A DNA stretch of 64,000 nucleotides from JBGTSJ01 sp041940305 (lineage in GTDB: Bacteria > Planctomycetota > Planctomycetia > Planctomycetales > Planctomycetaceae): assembly GCA_041940305.1 (NCBI GenBank), contig JBGTSJ010000004.1:1-64000 (forward strand), given 5' to 3'. The notes below the pieces were generated by a model. The model was given only the letters and a program-made list of their open reading frames with translations. It ran no database searches and was not told where the DNA came from. Shown piece by piece: positions 1 to 9,123 of this stretch. A program made the position numbers and the translations under genes. Position 1 is the first letter of the stretch, and the number at the start of each line of letters is the position of its first letter.

Positions 1-968
1 TGCGGTGCGTGGCCACGGAAGATCGTGCTGCGGTCCTCGCCGAGCACCTCATCACGCACCCAGTGCAGCCCGTTCTCGATCGCACCCCAATGGTCACGCG
101 CCAGCGTCAGCAGATCCTCCGGGCCAGCCGTTGTGCGGGGCAGCGAGGTGATGTAACAGGTCGTCTCAAGCTCACGTTTCGCGCCGATCCTCCGCTCCCG
201 CTCGATGCGGCAGACCTGCTGCACGCCCGGCCAGTCCAGATAACCGTTGAGCACCGTCGTGCTCGTCAGCGTGCGACGTTCGATGCGGCCGTGCCCTTTG
301 TCGACCGACGTGGCGCGTTCACGCTCCAACCGTCGCTGGCGCTGGATGAAGGGGGGAAAAGGCCCCGTCCGGGGCCGAGAGTGCCAGCGAGATTTCCCGC
401 TCTAAACCGGCCTGATTCCCCTTCACGGCCAGGAAGTAGTGTCCTCCCGAATCGAGAACCTGCTGGCACACTTCGCGGTGGCAGAACATCGCATCCCCCA
501 CGATCACGCGTCCCTCGAGCACCAATGTCTGCAGCAGTTCGAGAGCTGCCTTGTGCTCGTTGGTCTTCTCGTCGACGCGACACTGGCTGAGGACGCAGCC
601 GGTCTGGTGATCGACGGCGGCCAGCAGATGCACTGCCCGGGCGAAGGGACGCAGCGTGCCGCAGAGCGTCTTGCCGTCGATGCTCACGGCCTGCAACTGC
701 TCGGGGTTGAGTTCGATGCCGAGCGCCTCATGGACCCAGGCGGCGAGGGCTGCTTCCAGTGTGGCGGGATCAAGTTTCATCAACAGGTCGCGGAAGCAGT
801 CGAGTTTGGGGGGGCGGCGGGTGTATCCCATCCAGTGCCAGANNNNNNNNNNCCGCAGACGACCGCCGTGAGCATGGCGGACAGAGAATGACGTCGTCCC
901 TTACGCCCACGTGGATCAGGGAGTTGCGCCAAGACGGCCAGCAAACTCCCGCCGGGGGCGGATGTCAC
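1..968 (-). pseudogene. ISAs1-family transposase, frameshifted and interrupted by an assembly gap
   Basis: This is a DDE transposase of the ISAs1 / H-repeat-associated type. Translation starts at a GTG at 968, six bases after a perfect AAGGAGGT ribosome site. The N-terminal domain (LLAVLAQLPDPRGRKGRRH) runs into the N gap. The protein then resumes in another frame with RRPPKLDCFRDLL, SIDGKTLCG (first Asp) and VVGDAMFCHREV (second Asp). After GAFSP the frame breaks in a run of six C (minus strand, about 351-356). Homology continues in a shifted frame with RATSVDKGHGRIERRTLTST and HWGAIENGLHWVRDEV (catalytic Glu), then leaves the window. The gap probably hides about 15-20 codons rather than ten bases, judging by family spacing. 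The C-run shift could be a true mutation or an assembly error near a collapsed repeat. Confidence 0.8.
843..852. other. Assembly gap (10 N)
   Basis: Ten consecutive undetermined bases lie inside the transposase gene. The reading frames on the two sides do not join across ten bases, so the true length is unlikely to be ten. Confidence 0.98.
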
Positions 969-1176
969 AGATCGACCTCCTTGAATGGGATAGGAACCTC
1001 CTCAAACTCACCTCCATTCTACGCACGCCGGTCAAGGGGTACTTGGCGATTGCCCTGCTGTGCTGTCTTTCGGCTTTCGAGAATCGTCGGTTGTGTCTAG
1101 AGTGATAGTCAGGCGGCGCAATGTCGCCGTGCCGAGGGAACGGTCGCTCGGTTCGCGCGATGAGCGGAGTTGCGAT

Positions 1177-1701
1177 ATGTTCACCCCATTCGAAGAACTC
1201 GAATACCTGTCGGAGTACCTGCCCGAGGAGGGAGAGTGCGTCCTGGTGACGCGTCAGGATGGGGAGTTGCACTGCACCGAGTGGCACGGCGACCGGCTGC
1301 GAGACGGGATCGACGATGCGTCGCTGTACGGGCTGCTCGTGCAGTGCAACGAGGCTCTGAACGCCCGCGCGACGCTGCCGCTCTGGGCGACCGGCGTCGG
1401 AGTCTTCTGGTTGCTGACCGTCGCCTTCGTCGTCGGCGGACTGGGTTGGGACCGGTGGTTCCTGGTTCCGGGGGCCGGATTGACAGGATTGTGGATGTGC
1501 TTCCTGTGGATTCGGCTCCGCCAGCAGCGGACGTTTCAGTCGCAGTTGCTGCCGCGGATTCAGGCAGCGGTGCGGGCGCGGCAGATTGATGTTTCCTCTC
1601 TCCTGGCCGGCATGCGGCAGCATGCCGAGCTGCGGACCCTGCTGGATCAGTTTGCGCAGTCGCAGGGGGCCTGCCGGGGCGAGTTCGATCAGCCTGCGTG
1701 A
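1177..1701 (+). CDS. Hypothetical two-TM membrane protein
   Basis: This is a 174-residue protein of unknown function. The frame is open further upstream, but the ATG at 1177 is preferred because a GAGCGGAG-like ribosome site precedes it and because the upstream codons read like non-coding sequence. The N-terminal 70 residues are acidic and soluble. Two hydrophobic segments follow at about residues 71-91 (rich in V, F, L and G) and 97-114, separated by a very short turn. After them comes a basic and amphipathic tail containing RLRQQRTFQSQLLPRI. The likely topology is a membrane hairpin with both ends in the cytoplasm. The gene lies between the insertion sequence and the convergent helicase gene, so context gives no functional clue. 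Confidence 0.6.
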   Translation: MFTPFEELEYLSEYLPEEGECVLVTRQDGELHCTEWHGDRLRDGIDDASLYGLLVQCNEALNARATLPLWATGVGVFWLLTVAFVVGGLGWDRWFLVPGAGLTGLWMCFLWIRLRQQRTFQSQLLPRIQAAVRARQIDVSSLLAGMRQHAELRTLLDQFAQSQGACRGEFDQPA

Positions 1702-1706
1702 GCCGG

Positions 1707-3665
1707 TCAGGCGGAGCGCTCTTCGGTGGCGGAGTCGCCGCGCATCTCGAACAGGAACCGCGACGGCATTGACGGTCGCAGCTTGCCCCACTTGCGTCGG
1801 GCGGCGGCGCGCGTCAACGTGAGGTGGTCCTGAGCGCGTGTCACGCCGACGTAGGCCAGCCGTCGTTCTTCTTCGATCTCCGCATCCGTCGCGTCCACGC
1901 TGCGCTTATGGGGAAGCAATCCCTCCTCCATTCCGACGAGGTAGACTCGGGGAAACTCCAGTCCCTTTGCGCTGTGGAGCGTCAGCAGCTTGACGGCGTC
2001 CTCGGCGGCAACTTCGTCCTTGTCGGTTTCGGACTCGCGACCGTCGAGAGCCAGGTCGGATAGAAACTCCGCCAATCCGGGTTTGCGGGCGGTGGCGACG
2101 TACTCCGTCACCGACTGCACGAATTCATCGATGATTGCGGTGCGGGCCAGTTGCTGTTGCGGGTCCTTGTACTGCCGCTGGATTTCATCCTCGTAGCGGA
2201 TCGTCTCGATGAGAGCGCGGACGTGCTGATCCAGCTGTTGAGGCTCCGCGTGGAACCGCGACCGGAACGACTGCAGGAGACCCGCGAAGGTCGCAATCGA
2301 GGCCGCTGCTTTCGCCGGAATGTCGCCGTCGCGGCCGGCGTCCTGCGTCGCATCCCAGAATGAGCGCCCGCTCGCGACCGCGCGTTTGAGGACTTTCTCG
2401 ACGGTCGCGTCGCTGATGCCGCGCGCCGGCGTGTTGATGATCCGCAGCAGCGACGTCTCATCGTCGGGATGAGCGATGACCTTCAGATACGACAGCAGGT
2501 CGCGGATCTCTTTGCGGTCGAAAAACGACTGGCTTCCCAATAGCACGTAACGCAGTCCGGCGCGGCGCAGTTCCGCTTCAAACAGCCGGGGCTGCTCGTT
2601 CGTGCGGAACAGGATCGCGACATCCCGCAGCGGCACGCCTTTGCGCTCCGCCAGGAAACGGATCTCGAACACGACCTTCTCGGCCTCGACTTGCTCGTTC
2701 TCGAACTCGAGGAATCGGACCTCCGCGGCCGAACGCTTCGACGTGCGGAGCACCTTGGCGTGCCGCTGGCGGTTGCAGCGCACCAGCCGGTTGGCCACGT
2801 CGAGAATGCGGTCCGTACAGCGATAATTCTCCTCGAGCCGCACGATCTTCGCGTCGGGAAAGTGTCGGCCAAAGCTGAGGATATGCGCGACTTCCGCGCC
2901 GCGCCAGCCGTAGATCGACTGGTCGTCATCTCCCACCACGCACAGGTTGCGATGTCCGGCCACCAGCGCCTGGATCAGCCGGAACTGCACGCCGTTGGTG
3001 TCCTGGTATTCGTCAATCTGCACGTGTTCAAACCGCGCCTGATGCCGGGCCAGCGCCGCCGGAGACTCGCGAAACAACTGCTCGGTGACGCCCAGCAGGT
3101 CGTCGAAGTCGAGCGCCCCCGATGCCCGCAGCTTTTCCTGGTACCTCCGGTAGCCCATCGCCGCGAGGAACTCGCGATCGTCCGCGGCGATCTCTTTCGC
3201 TTCCGCGGGGCCCATCGCGGCAGACTTCCAGCGGCTGATCGTGTACAGCAGATCGCCCGGCTTCAGCGATTTCTCCGCAACGCGGATATCGCGGAGCACG
3301 GTCCGCGCGAGTGATTCCTGGTCCCCGCGGTCCAGGATGCGGAAGGCGGAGGGATAGCCGATCGCTTCAATGTCGCGCCGCAGGATGTTGACGCACAGTG
3401 CATGAAACGTCGAAATCCACGGGCGGGCCCTCGTCTTGCCCCCCAACAGCTGGCGCGTCCGTTCCAGCATTTCGCGGGACGCCTTATTGGTGAACGTCAC
3501 CGACAGGATGCGGTCGGCTGCGACGCCGCCGCGGATCAACTCCACCATGCGGCAGGTGATGACTCGCGTCTTCCCCGTGCCGGCGCCGGCCAGCACGAGC
3601 AGCGGCCCCGACTTCGTCAGCACGGCGTCCCGCTGGGAGGCATTCAGGTTGCGCAGGTGTTCCAT
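1707..3665 (-). CDS. UvrD/Rep-family ATP-dependent DNA helicase
   Basis: This is a 652-residue superfamily 1A 3'-5' DNA helicase that unwinds DNA in repair and replication restart. All diagnostic motifs are present: Q motif near the start (LNASQRDAV), Walker A GAGTGKT, motif Ia VTFTNKAS, Walker B DEYQDTN, motif III VVGDDDQSIYGWRGA, motif IV LEENYRC, motif V TLHSAKGLEF and motif VI EERRLAYVGVTRA. The protein stops shortly after motif VI (PSRFLFE) and lacks the C-terminal tail with the RNA-polymerase/Tudor-like domain of PcrA and UvrD. That makes it closer in length to Rep. ATG at 3665 is preferred; a GTG directly before it is possible. It is the last gene of the minus-strand run that begins at gap. 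Confidence 0.93.
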   Translation of the reverse strand: MEHLRNLNASQRDAVLTKSGPLLVLAGAGTGKTRVITCRMVELIRGGVAADRILSVTFTNKASREMLERTRQLLGGKTRARPWISTFHALCVNILRRDIEAIGYPSAFRILDRGDQESLARTVLRDIRVAEKSLKPGDLLYTISRWKSAAMGPAEAKEIAADDREFLAAMGYRRYQEKLRASGALDFDDLLGVTEQLFRESPAALARHQARFEHVQIDEYQDTNGVQFRLIQALVAGHRNLCVVGDDDQSIYGWRGAEVAHILSFGRHFPDAKIVRLEENYRCTDRILDVANRLVRCNRQRHAKVLRTSKRSAAEVRFLEFENEQVEAEKVVFEIRFLAERKGVPLRDVAILFRTNEQPRLFEAELRRAGLRYVLLGSQSFFDRKEIRDLLSYLKVIAHPDDETSLLRIINTPARGISDATVEKVLKRAVASGRSFWDATQDAGRDGDIPAKAAASIATFAGLLQSFRSRFHAEPQQLDQHVRALIETIRYEDEIQRQYKDPQQQLARTAIIDEFVQSVTEYVATARKPGLAEFLSDLALDGRESETDKDEVAAEDAVKLLTLHSAKGLEFPRVYLVGMEEGLLPHKRSVDATDAEIEEERRLAYVGVTRAQDHLTLTRAAARRKWGKLRPSMPSRFLFEMRGDSATEERSA

Positions 3666-3799
3666 CACGGCCTGAGAATGACGTTGACGGCAGAGAGCGT
3701 GGCTCGGGCAGCGACGGGGAACGTGCGGTATGCGATCCGCCGCTGTTCTGTCTGCGACACCGGGATCTCAGCTCTGCCGGCGCGGGGACGTGGCCCGGC

Positions 3800-4690
3800 T
3801 TACTCCTCGATCGTGAACATCCCGAGACGTTCGCCCGCGGCACGAAACTCGTCCGCCATCTTGCGGGCCGATCGCCACCGCCGGTCCGGGTCGGGCTCCA
3901 GCCCCTTCATGATCGCCGCGGCGACCTGCTCGTCGAGGTCCGGCACGAGCTCCCGGATGTCGCGCGGCGGCTTGTTGATGTGCTGCATCACCGCTTCCAG
4001 CGTGTCGCCGGGAGGCCACGGCATCTTGCGGGTGAACATCTCAAAGCACGACACCGCATAGGAAAAAATGTCGATCCGTTCGTCCGTCCGCTGCCGCTTG
4101 ATGAGTTCCGGCGCCATGTACAGCGGAGTTCCCGTCCGGTTGCCGGGCGCCTGGAACGCCTCGACGTTGGGCACCACCAGTCCGAAATCGATCAGCTTCA
4201 ACGTGTCCTCTTCGTTGATGACGACGTTCCGCGGGCAGAGGTCGCGATGGATCCAGTTGTTGCGGTGCAGGTACTCAACGGCGTCCCCCAACTGCACCAT
4301 GTACCACAGCCGGTTCTGCTGCATCCGCTCATTCTGGGCATCGATCAGGTAGCTCAGCCCGACCCCCTCGATGAACTCCATAACGAGGTACTGTTCGTCT
4401 TCGGTCGTGATGCCGTGCTCCAGAGTCCGCACCACGTTGGGGTGCCGCAGCAGGACGGCCACCGTCCCTTCCGACGGCCGGTTCATCCCCACGAAGCGCC
4501 GCTCCAGCCGCGTGGTTTTCGCTTTGTCGAGCACTTTCAGCGCGACGATGCGGCCGGAGACGGTGTCTCGCGCCCGCCAGACCTTGGACATACTCCCCTG
4601 CCCCACGCGCGCGATCAGTTCAAATCGGCGGCGGATGTCGAGTTTCTCGACCTTGGGTTCGCGGCGGAGGATCTTCTCGATGAACTTCAT
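3800..4690 (-). CDS. Serine/threonine protein kinase with HRDLCPRN catalytic loop
   Basis: This is a compact 296-residue cytoplasmic kinase with no membrane segment and no sensor domain. The glycine loop is GQGSMSKV (about 30-37). The ATP lysine is K52 (ALKVL), the helix-C glutamate is probably E74, DFG is at 168-170, and the activation segment ends TPLYMAPE. The catalytic loop is HRDLCPRN (148-155). The usual Lys two residues after the catalytic Asp is Cys152, but Arg154 sits where animal tyrosine kinases (HRDLAARN) carry their compensating Arg. Activity is therefore plausible. The start codon directly abuts the accD stop codon (4691), so the two are probably co-transcribed. This could link the kinase to lipid or central metabolism, but that is only an inference from position. 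Confidence 0.92.
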   Translation of the reverse strand: MKFIEKILRREPKVEKLDIRRRFELIARVGQGSMSKVWRARDTVSGRIVALKVLDKAKTTRLERRFVGMNRPSEGTVAVLLRHPNVVRTLEHGITTEDEQYLVMEFIEGVGLSYLIDAQNERMQQNRLWYMVQLGDAVEYLHRNNWIHRDLCPRNVVINEEDTLKLIDFGLVVPNVEAFQAPGNRTGTPLYMAPELIKRQRTDERIDIFSYAVSCFEMFTRKMPWPPGDTLEAVMQHINKPPRDIRELVPDLDEQVAAAIMKGLEPDPDRRWRSARKMADEFRAAGERLGMFTIEE

Positions 4691-5545
4691 CTACTTGCCG
4701 CAATAGTCGATAAGGCGGGCGATCTCGGAACGCAGTTGCGGCCGCGGTACGATCCGGTCGATGAACCCGTGGGCCAGCAGGAATTCGCTCGTCTGAAAAC
4801 CTTCCGGCAGCGGCTTCTTGACAGTCGCCTGGACGACTCGCGGCCCGGCGAAGCCGATCAGCGCCCGCGGTTCGGCAATCACGACGTCCCCCAGTGACGC
4901 AAAGCTCGCCGCAACGCCCCCCATCGTGGGATTGGTCAGCACGGAGATGAACAGTCCCCCCGCCTCGTGGAACCGGCCCAGCGCGGCCGATACCTTCCCC
5001 ATCTGCATCAACGAGAAGATTCCCTCATGCATCCGGGCGCCGCCGCCGGAGCCGCTCACGATTACCAGCGGCAACTTGCTTCGCGTCGCGGCCTCGATGG
5101 CCCGCGTCAGCTTCTCGCCGACGACGGAGCCCATGCTCCCCATGATGAACGACGAGTCGGTGAGTCCGAATACCAGGGGGCGGCCGCGCATGTGGCCCCG
5201 GCCGACGATACAGGCCTCCGACAGCCCCGTCTTGGACTGCTCCGCCGCCAGACGCTCGCGATAGGGCTTTTTGTCAACGAAGCCCAACGGGTCCAGAGGA
5301 CGCAAGCCGGCGTCCCATTCCTCAAAGCTGTCGGTATCGAGGAGTTGTGCGATGCGTGCCGTCGCGGGCACGTAAAAGTGATACTCGCACTCCGGACAGA
5401 CCCGCTCCCCCTGCTCCACCTGCTTGCGAAACAGGGTCGCGCCGCAGTCGTCGCAACGCAGCCAGAGTCCTTCAGGAACGCCTCGCTTCTTGCGCGACAC
5501 ACTTGGCTCCGCCAATTCGGACTGTGCTGTCTGACTGACGCTCAT
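4691..5545 (-). CDS. accD: Acetyl-CoA carboxylase carboxyltransferase subunit beta
   Basis: This 284-residue protein transfers CO2 from carboxybiotin to acetyl-CoA, giving malonyl-CoA for fatty acid synthesis. It works with AccA, which is not in this window. The N-terminal zinc ribbon is visible as CDDC followed by CPEC. The crotonase-like carboxyltransferase core follows, with GSMGSVVGEK, the oxyanion-forming VSGSGGGARMHEG and the region NPTMGGVAAS. The frame extends further upstream, but ATG 5545 (MSVSQ) gives the family-typical length and puts the zinc ribbon near residue 30. The protein kinase gene follows with no spacer. Confidence 0.96.
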   Translation of the reverse strand: MSVSQTAQSELAEPSVSRKKRGVPEGLWLRCDDCGATLFRKQVEQGERVCPECEYHFYVPATARIAQLLDTDSFEEWDAGLRPLDPLGFVDKKPYRERLAAEQSKTGLSEACIVGRGHMRGRPLVFGLTDSSFIMGSMGSVVGEKLTRAIEAATRSKLPLVIVSGSGGGARMHEGIFSLMQMGKVSAALGRFHEAGGLFISVLTNPTMGGVAASFASLGDVVIAEPRALIGFAGPRVVQATVKKPLPEGFQTSEFLLAHGFIDRIVPRPQLRSEIARLIDYCGK

Positions 5546-5761
5546 ACAGTTTGGCTCCAGCACCCGGTCCGCTGTCCCGTGTGGCATCCGGCGGCGCCTT
5601 CCCCAAGTCGGCCGTCTGTGGATGAGTTGACGTGATCCACGACGCGGAGGTCCGTTCCGGTAAGAGACCCGGCCCGTGACCGCGGACCAAGGTCGCAACA
5701 TCGTAACCGCAGGGCCCCCGATCATGCCACGTTCAGGGGGTGCGGGCATCAATGTGCCCTA

Positions 5762-6373
5762 TCAATGCGGTTGGGCGACTCCCTGGGGGGCCACGGGAGT
5801 CCGGCCATTCACTTCCACAAACTCATCGATCACCTCGACGCGACGCTCGGCCGCACAGCCGCACATCGGGCCCGGCAATGACGGCTCGCCGCCGCGGAGG
5901 ACGCTGGCGATCATCGTCGCCAGGGGTTCGGGCGCCACCACAACGAACGAATGCCGCCGCTTTGACGGTCGCTTCAGCGCCCGGCGGACCCGCTCGTACG
6001 CCTCGCCGCACGTCTCTCCTTCCGGCGGACAGATCGCTTCCGGCTGCTCGCGCCACTGCTTGTAAACGCGCGGATGCTTCCGCTTGACGTCGTCGAGCAG
6101 CATTCCTTCCCACAGGCCGTGATTCAGGTTCTCGAGCCCTTCGAGTTCCTTCACCGGCACATCGAGAGCCGCTCCGAGTTGTCGCGCGGTGCTGAGCGCC
6201 GGTTCCGTCGGAGACGCATAGACGACGTCCAGCGGCGTTCCGGCCAGCCGGTTGATTGTCTCATTCACCTGCGTCTGACCTGCGCTGGTCAATGGCAGTC
6301 CCAGCGCACCCTGGATGCGCGACTGCTGGTCGAAATCCGTCTCGCCTGGTCGAACCACAATTGCGATCGACAT
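5762..6373 (-). CDS. Histidine phosphatase superfamily protein, catalytically degenerate
   Basis: This 203-residue protein has the fold signature of the phosphoglycerate mutase / histidine phosphatase superfamily but not its catalytic residues. The hallmark RHGE is RPGE here (R8-P9-G10-E11), so the phosphorylated His is Pro9. The second phosphate-pocket Arg (SPxxRA in the family) is Pro58 in SPTEPA. The late SHGG motif is APEP, with Pro148 in place of the second His. The acidic motif LWEG (E89) survives. Activity as a phosphatase or mutase is very unlikely. A binding or regulatory role is possible. ATG 6373 starts 20 bases after the rpe stop, so the two are probably one transcript. Database annotation would probably call it a histidine phosphatase; the sequence does not support that activity. 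Confidence 0.85.
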   Translation of the reverse strand: MSIAIVVRPGETDFDQQSRIQGALGLPLTSAGQTQVNETINRLAGTPLDVVYASPTEPALSTARQLGAALDVPVKELEGLENLNHGLWEGMLLDDVKRKHPRVYKQWREQPEAICPPEGETCGEAYERVRRALKRPSKRRHSFVVVAPEPLATMIASVLRGGEPSLPGPMCGCAAERRVEVIDEFVEVNGRTPVAPQGVAQPH

Positions 6374-6392
6374 TTCCCTCTCACTCGTTAGG

Positions 6393-7088
6393 TCAATTGC
6401 GGGCTGCGGCCGCAGTGGCGCGCAGCGACGCGATGGCGGTCCCGTAATCGGACTCGCCGAAAATAGAGCTGCCCGCGACAAACACGTCGGCCCCTGCCGC
6501 GGACGCTTCCCCAATCGTATGCGGGCCGATGCCGCCGTCGATCCCGATCAGCAGGTTCTCCGGTGACAGACGGCGAATCTCGGAAACTTTCTTCAATGCA
6601 TCCGGTCGAAACTTCTGGCCGCCAAATCCCGGCGGGACGCTCATCACCAGCACCATGTCACACTCGCCCAGAGCGGCCTCGATCGCCGAAACCGGCGTGT
6701 CCGGGTTCAGCGACAGACCGGCCACGCAGTCCTGTTCGCGGATGCGGCGAAGCAAGGGCGTGGGCTCCGGCTCGGCCTCAATGTGGAAGGTCAACGCCTG
6801 ACATCCCGCCTTGATAAACTCGTCGACATAACGGCCCGGCTGGGAAATCATCAGGTGGGCGTCGAACGGCATGTTCGTGAGCGGACGCAGGCCCTCGATG
6901 ACTACGGGTCCGTATGTCAGGTTGGGGACAAAATGCCCGTCCATCACGTCCAGGTGCAGAACTTCCGCGCCGGCGCGTTCCAGCAATGCGACCTCGCGGT
7001 GCAGATTGCCGAAGTCGCACTTGAGCATGGATGGGGCAATCAGAGGCAGTCGTTGCCTCAGATAATCCAGGACAGCCTGCCGGCTCAT
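6393..7088 (-). CDS. rpe: Ribulose-phosphate 3-epimerase
   Basis: This 231-residue TIM-barrel enzyme interconverts D-ribulose 5-phosphate and D-xylulose 5-phosphate in the pentose phosphate pathway. Clear family motifs are present: IAPSMLKCDF near the N-terminus, the metal and catalytic strand LHLDVMDGHFVPN, HLMI, the loop SVPPGFGGQKF, and the phosphate-binding IDGGI followed by VAGSSIFG. Length is typical. It lies downstream of gap and 20 bases upstream of the degenerate phosphatase, within a minus-strand cluster that carries several central-carbon genes. Confidence 0.96.
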   Translation of the reverse strand: MSRQAVLDYLRQRLPLIAPSMLKCDFGNLHREVALLERAGAEVLHLDVMDGHFVPNLTYGPVVIEGLRPLTNMPFDAHLMISQPGRYVDEFIKAGCQALTFHIEAEPEPTPLLRRIREQDCVAGLSLNPDTPVSAIEAALGECDMVLVMSVPPGFGGQKFRPDALKKVSEIRRLSPENLLIGIDGGIGPHTIGEASAAGADVFVAGSSIFGESDYGTAIASLRATAAAARN

Positions 7089-7333
7089 GAGACCTTGCCA
7101 GGAAGTAAGTCAGCGCGGGCCAAGAGCTCCTTCTTCGCCCGAAATCGACGGAGTGACGCCTCGTGGCGTCCGGCAGAATTTGGCTGGCCGTTATTCTGAC
7201 GCCTCGCAGGGACTGCGTCCAGCACAATCCGGAAATCGCAAGGCTTTGCGGCGCATAGGGTTGTGGGTGTCGCCCATTTCGCGGCGTTCGCGCCGGCCAC
7301 GAACGCCGCGTTCGGCGTGCTCTCGAAGGCGGC

Positions 7334-8353
7334 CTACAAAGCGGCCAGTCGCTTGATCAGGTCGGCCGTCCGGTTCGAGTAACCATACTCGTTGTCGTAC
7401 CAGCTCAGGACCTTCACCAGGTTCCCGCCGATCACCTGCGTCCACGGTGCATCAAAGATGCTGCTGTGCGGATTGCCGATGATGTCGCAGGAGACGATCG
7501 GGTCTTCGTTGTACTGCAGGATGCCTTGCAGCGGTCCTTCCGCGGCCGCCTTGAGCGCAGCGTTAATCTGCTCCGCGGTAGCGTCCTTCTTGATCACCGC
7601 CACCAGGTCGGTCACGCTGCCGGCCGGCACGGGGACCCGCAGGCTGATGCCCGTGAGCTTGCCGTTCAAATCCGGGAGCACTTCACCGACCGCCTTCGCA
7701 GCGCCGGTCGAGGTCGGAATGATGTTGATCGCCGCCGCCCGTGCCCGGTGCGGATCGCTGTGCAGCTGGTCCGACACGCGCTGATCGTTCGTGTAAGCGT
7801 GCACGGTCGTCATCAGCCCCTTCTCGATGCCGAACTCCTTGTGCAGCACCATCGCCAGCGGAGCCAGACAGTTGGTGGTGCAGCTGGCGTTGGAGACGCA
7901 CTTGTGCTCCGGAGTGAGCTGATTGTCGTTCACGCCCAGCACGCAGGTCAGGTCCGGCTTGTCCTTGGCCGGGGCCGAGATAACGACCTTTTTCGCCCCG
8001 GCTGTGATATGGCTGTCGTATCCCGGCTTGTCCCCCTTTTCGCGGCCGGTGAAGAAGCCGGTGGACTCCAGGGCGATCTGCACTCCCATCGCCTTCCACG
8101 GGAGATTCCGCGGGTCGCGCTCGGCGACGACCTTGATCTTCTGGCCGTTGACGATCAACGTGTCGCCGTCGGCCGACACCGTGCCGGGGAACCGTCCCTG
8201 CACGCTGTCGTATTTCAGCAGCATGGCGAGCGCCTTGGGATCTCCCAGGTCGTTGATCGCCTGGATGTCGAATTCCCCCTTGCGGCTCATCATGGCCCGA
8301 AACGTGATGCGTCCGATGCGCCCGAAGCCGTTAATGCCGACTGGAATTGCCAC
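7334..8353 (-). CDS. gap: Type I glyceraldehyde-3-phosphate dehydrogenase
   Basis: This 339-residue NAD-dependent enzyme oxidises glyceraldehyde 3-phosphate to 1,3-bisphosphoglycerate. The Rossmann motif INGFGRIGR lies at the N-terminus. The catalytic cysteine is in SNASCTTNCLAP, the substrate-binding stretch is TVHAYTNDQ, and the C-terminal SWYDNEYGYSNR is typical. The start is taken as GTG 8353 because GGAG lies 9 bases upstream and the family begins just before the Rossmann motif; an in-frame ATG at 8419 would add 22 unusual residues. A 245-base spacer separates it from rpe, so rpe may have its own promoter. Confidence 0.96.
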   Translation of the reverse strand: MAIPVGINGFGRIGRITFRAMMSRKGEFDIQAINDLGDPKALAMLLKYDSVQGRFPGTVSADGDTLIVNGQKIKVVAERDPRNLPWKAMGVQIALESTGFFTGREKGDKPGYDSHITAGAKKVVISAPAKDKPDLTCVLGVNDNQLTPEHKCVSNASCTTNCLAPLAMVLHKEFGIEKGLMTTVHAYTNDQRVSDQLHSDPHRARAAAINIIPTSTGAAKAVGEVLPDLNGKLTGISLRVPVPAGSVTDLVAVIKKDATAEQINAALKAAAEGPLQGILQYNEDPIVSCDIIGNPHSSIFDAPWTQVIGGNLVKVLSWYDNEYGYSNRTADLIKRLAAL

Positions 8354-8657
8354 CGCGATGTCTCCTTCAATTGATAACGGTCGTGCCGCGTTCCGAGCGC
8401 GCACCCCGAACGGTCTCATACTCGTGGCGGGATTCTAGTGGCCCTCTCACCCCTGCTCAAGTAACCGCCCGATGCCGTGCTGATTCCCTCGGGCTTCCTC
8501 ACCAGCCGGTTCGGTTCGCTGTGACAAGCCGCACTTGAGGGACGTAGTTAGACCCGGTTCACTTCTGAGAGCCGCTCCCCCGCATCGTCTGGCTGGTGGG
8601 GGCTTTTGATGGCAGCGGTGGTAGACTGTGCTTCAGCCGGAGCCCTGACAGGTCAGG

Positions 8658-9053
8658 ATGCTGGACATGGATCAACAGCCAGCGAGTCGTCAAACCATAA
8701 TCGGCTGGCTGGCTGCGCGGCCGAAGAGATTGATCGGAATTGCGTTGCTCCTGCCTCTCCTTTACGTAGGTTCCTTCGGCCCCGCGTGCTGGTTGACAAG
8801 CCGGCGTCAGGCACGCTTCGATTGCCCGCAGGCAATGGCAGCCTATTGGCCCGTTGGGCGGGCTTTTAGGCTGCTGCAGGATGAGCGGCAGCGATCTCAT
8901 CATCCCGCGGTTGATCTCGTACTGCGAATAACGAACGGCGTGTTGACATGGTGGATCACAGTCGGACTCGCGGAGGGCGACAGCGCGATCTTTCGTACCG
9001 GGCCCAAAGACGGTGACAAGATGGTCATAGAGTCGCCCGCCCGATACTTCTGA
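8658..9053 (+). CDS. Small hypothetical membrane protein
   Basis: This 131-residue protein has a basic N-terminus (ARPKRL), one strong hydrophobic segment at about 26-43, and then a motif SFGPACWLTSRR followed by AYWPVGRAF. Short proteins with a similar arrangement occur in planctomycetes from general knowledge, but no function is known. A second weakly hydrophobic stretch (GVLTWWITVGLAEGD) lies near residue 100. The start codon is uncertain: ATG 8658 and ATG 8667 are both possible and neither has a strong ribosome site. It follows a region of about 300 bases, divergent from gap, in which no gene was seen. Confidence 0.55.
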   Translation: MLDMDQQPASRQTIIGWLAARPKRLIGIALLLPLLYVGSFGPACWLTSRRQARFDCPQAMAAYWPVGRAFRLLQDERQRSHHPAVDLVLRITNGVLTWWITVGLAEGDSAIFRTGPKDGDKMVIESPARYF

Positions 9054-9123
9054 GCCAACGCGAGACCTCCCAAGGGATCCCACGAGCAATTGACCCCTGG
9101 TCTATTTCGATACACTGACTGAG

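Larger units (their letters stand above)
1..1057 (-). mobile_element. ISAs1-family insertion sequence, partial
   Basis: The only recognisable content is an ISAs1-type transposase on the minus strand, which runs off the left edge of the window. The upstream end is tentatively placed at 1057. Read on the minus strand, the sequence there begins CAGGGC, which resembles the termini of ISAs1-family elements. That boundary is an inference, because the other end and any target duplication lie outside the window. The element contains a run of ten N, so the assembly is incomplete here. Multicopy insertion sequences are a usual cause of such gaps. Confidence 0.6.
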
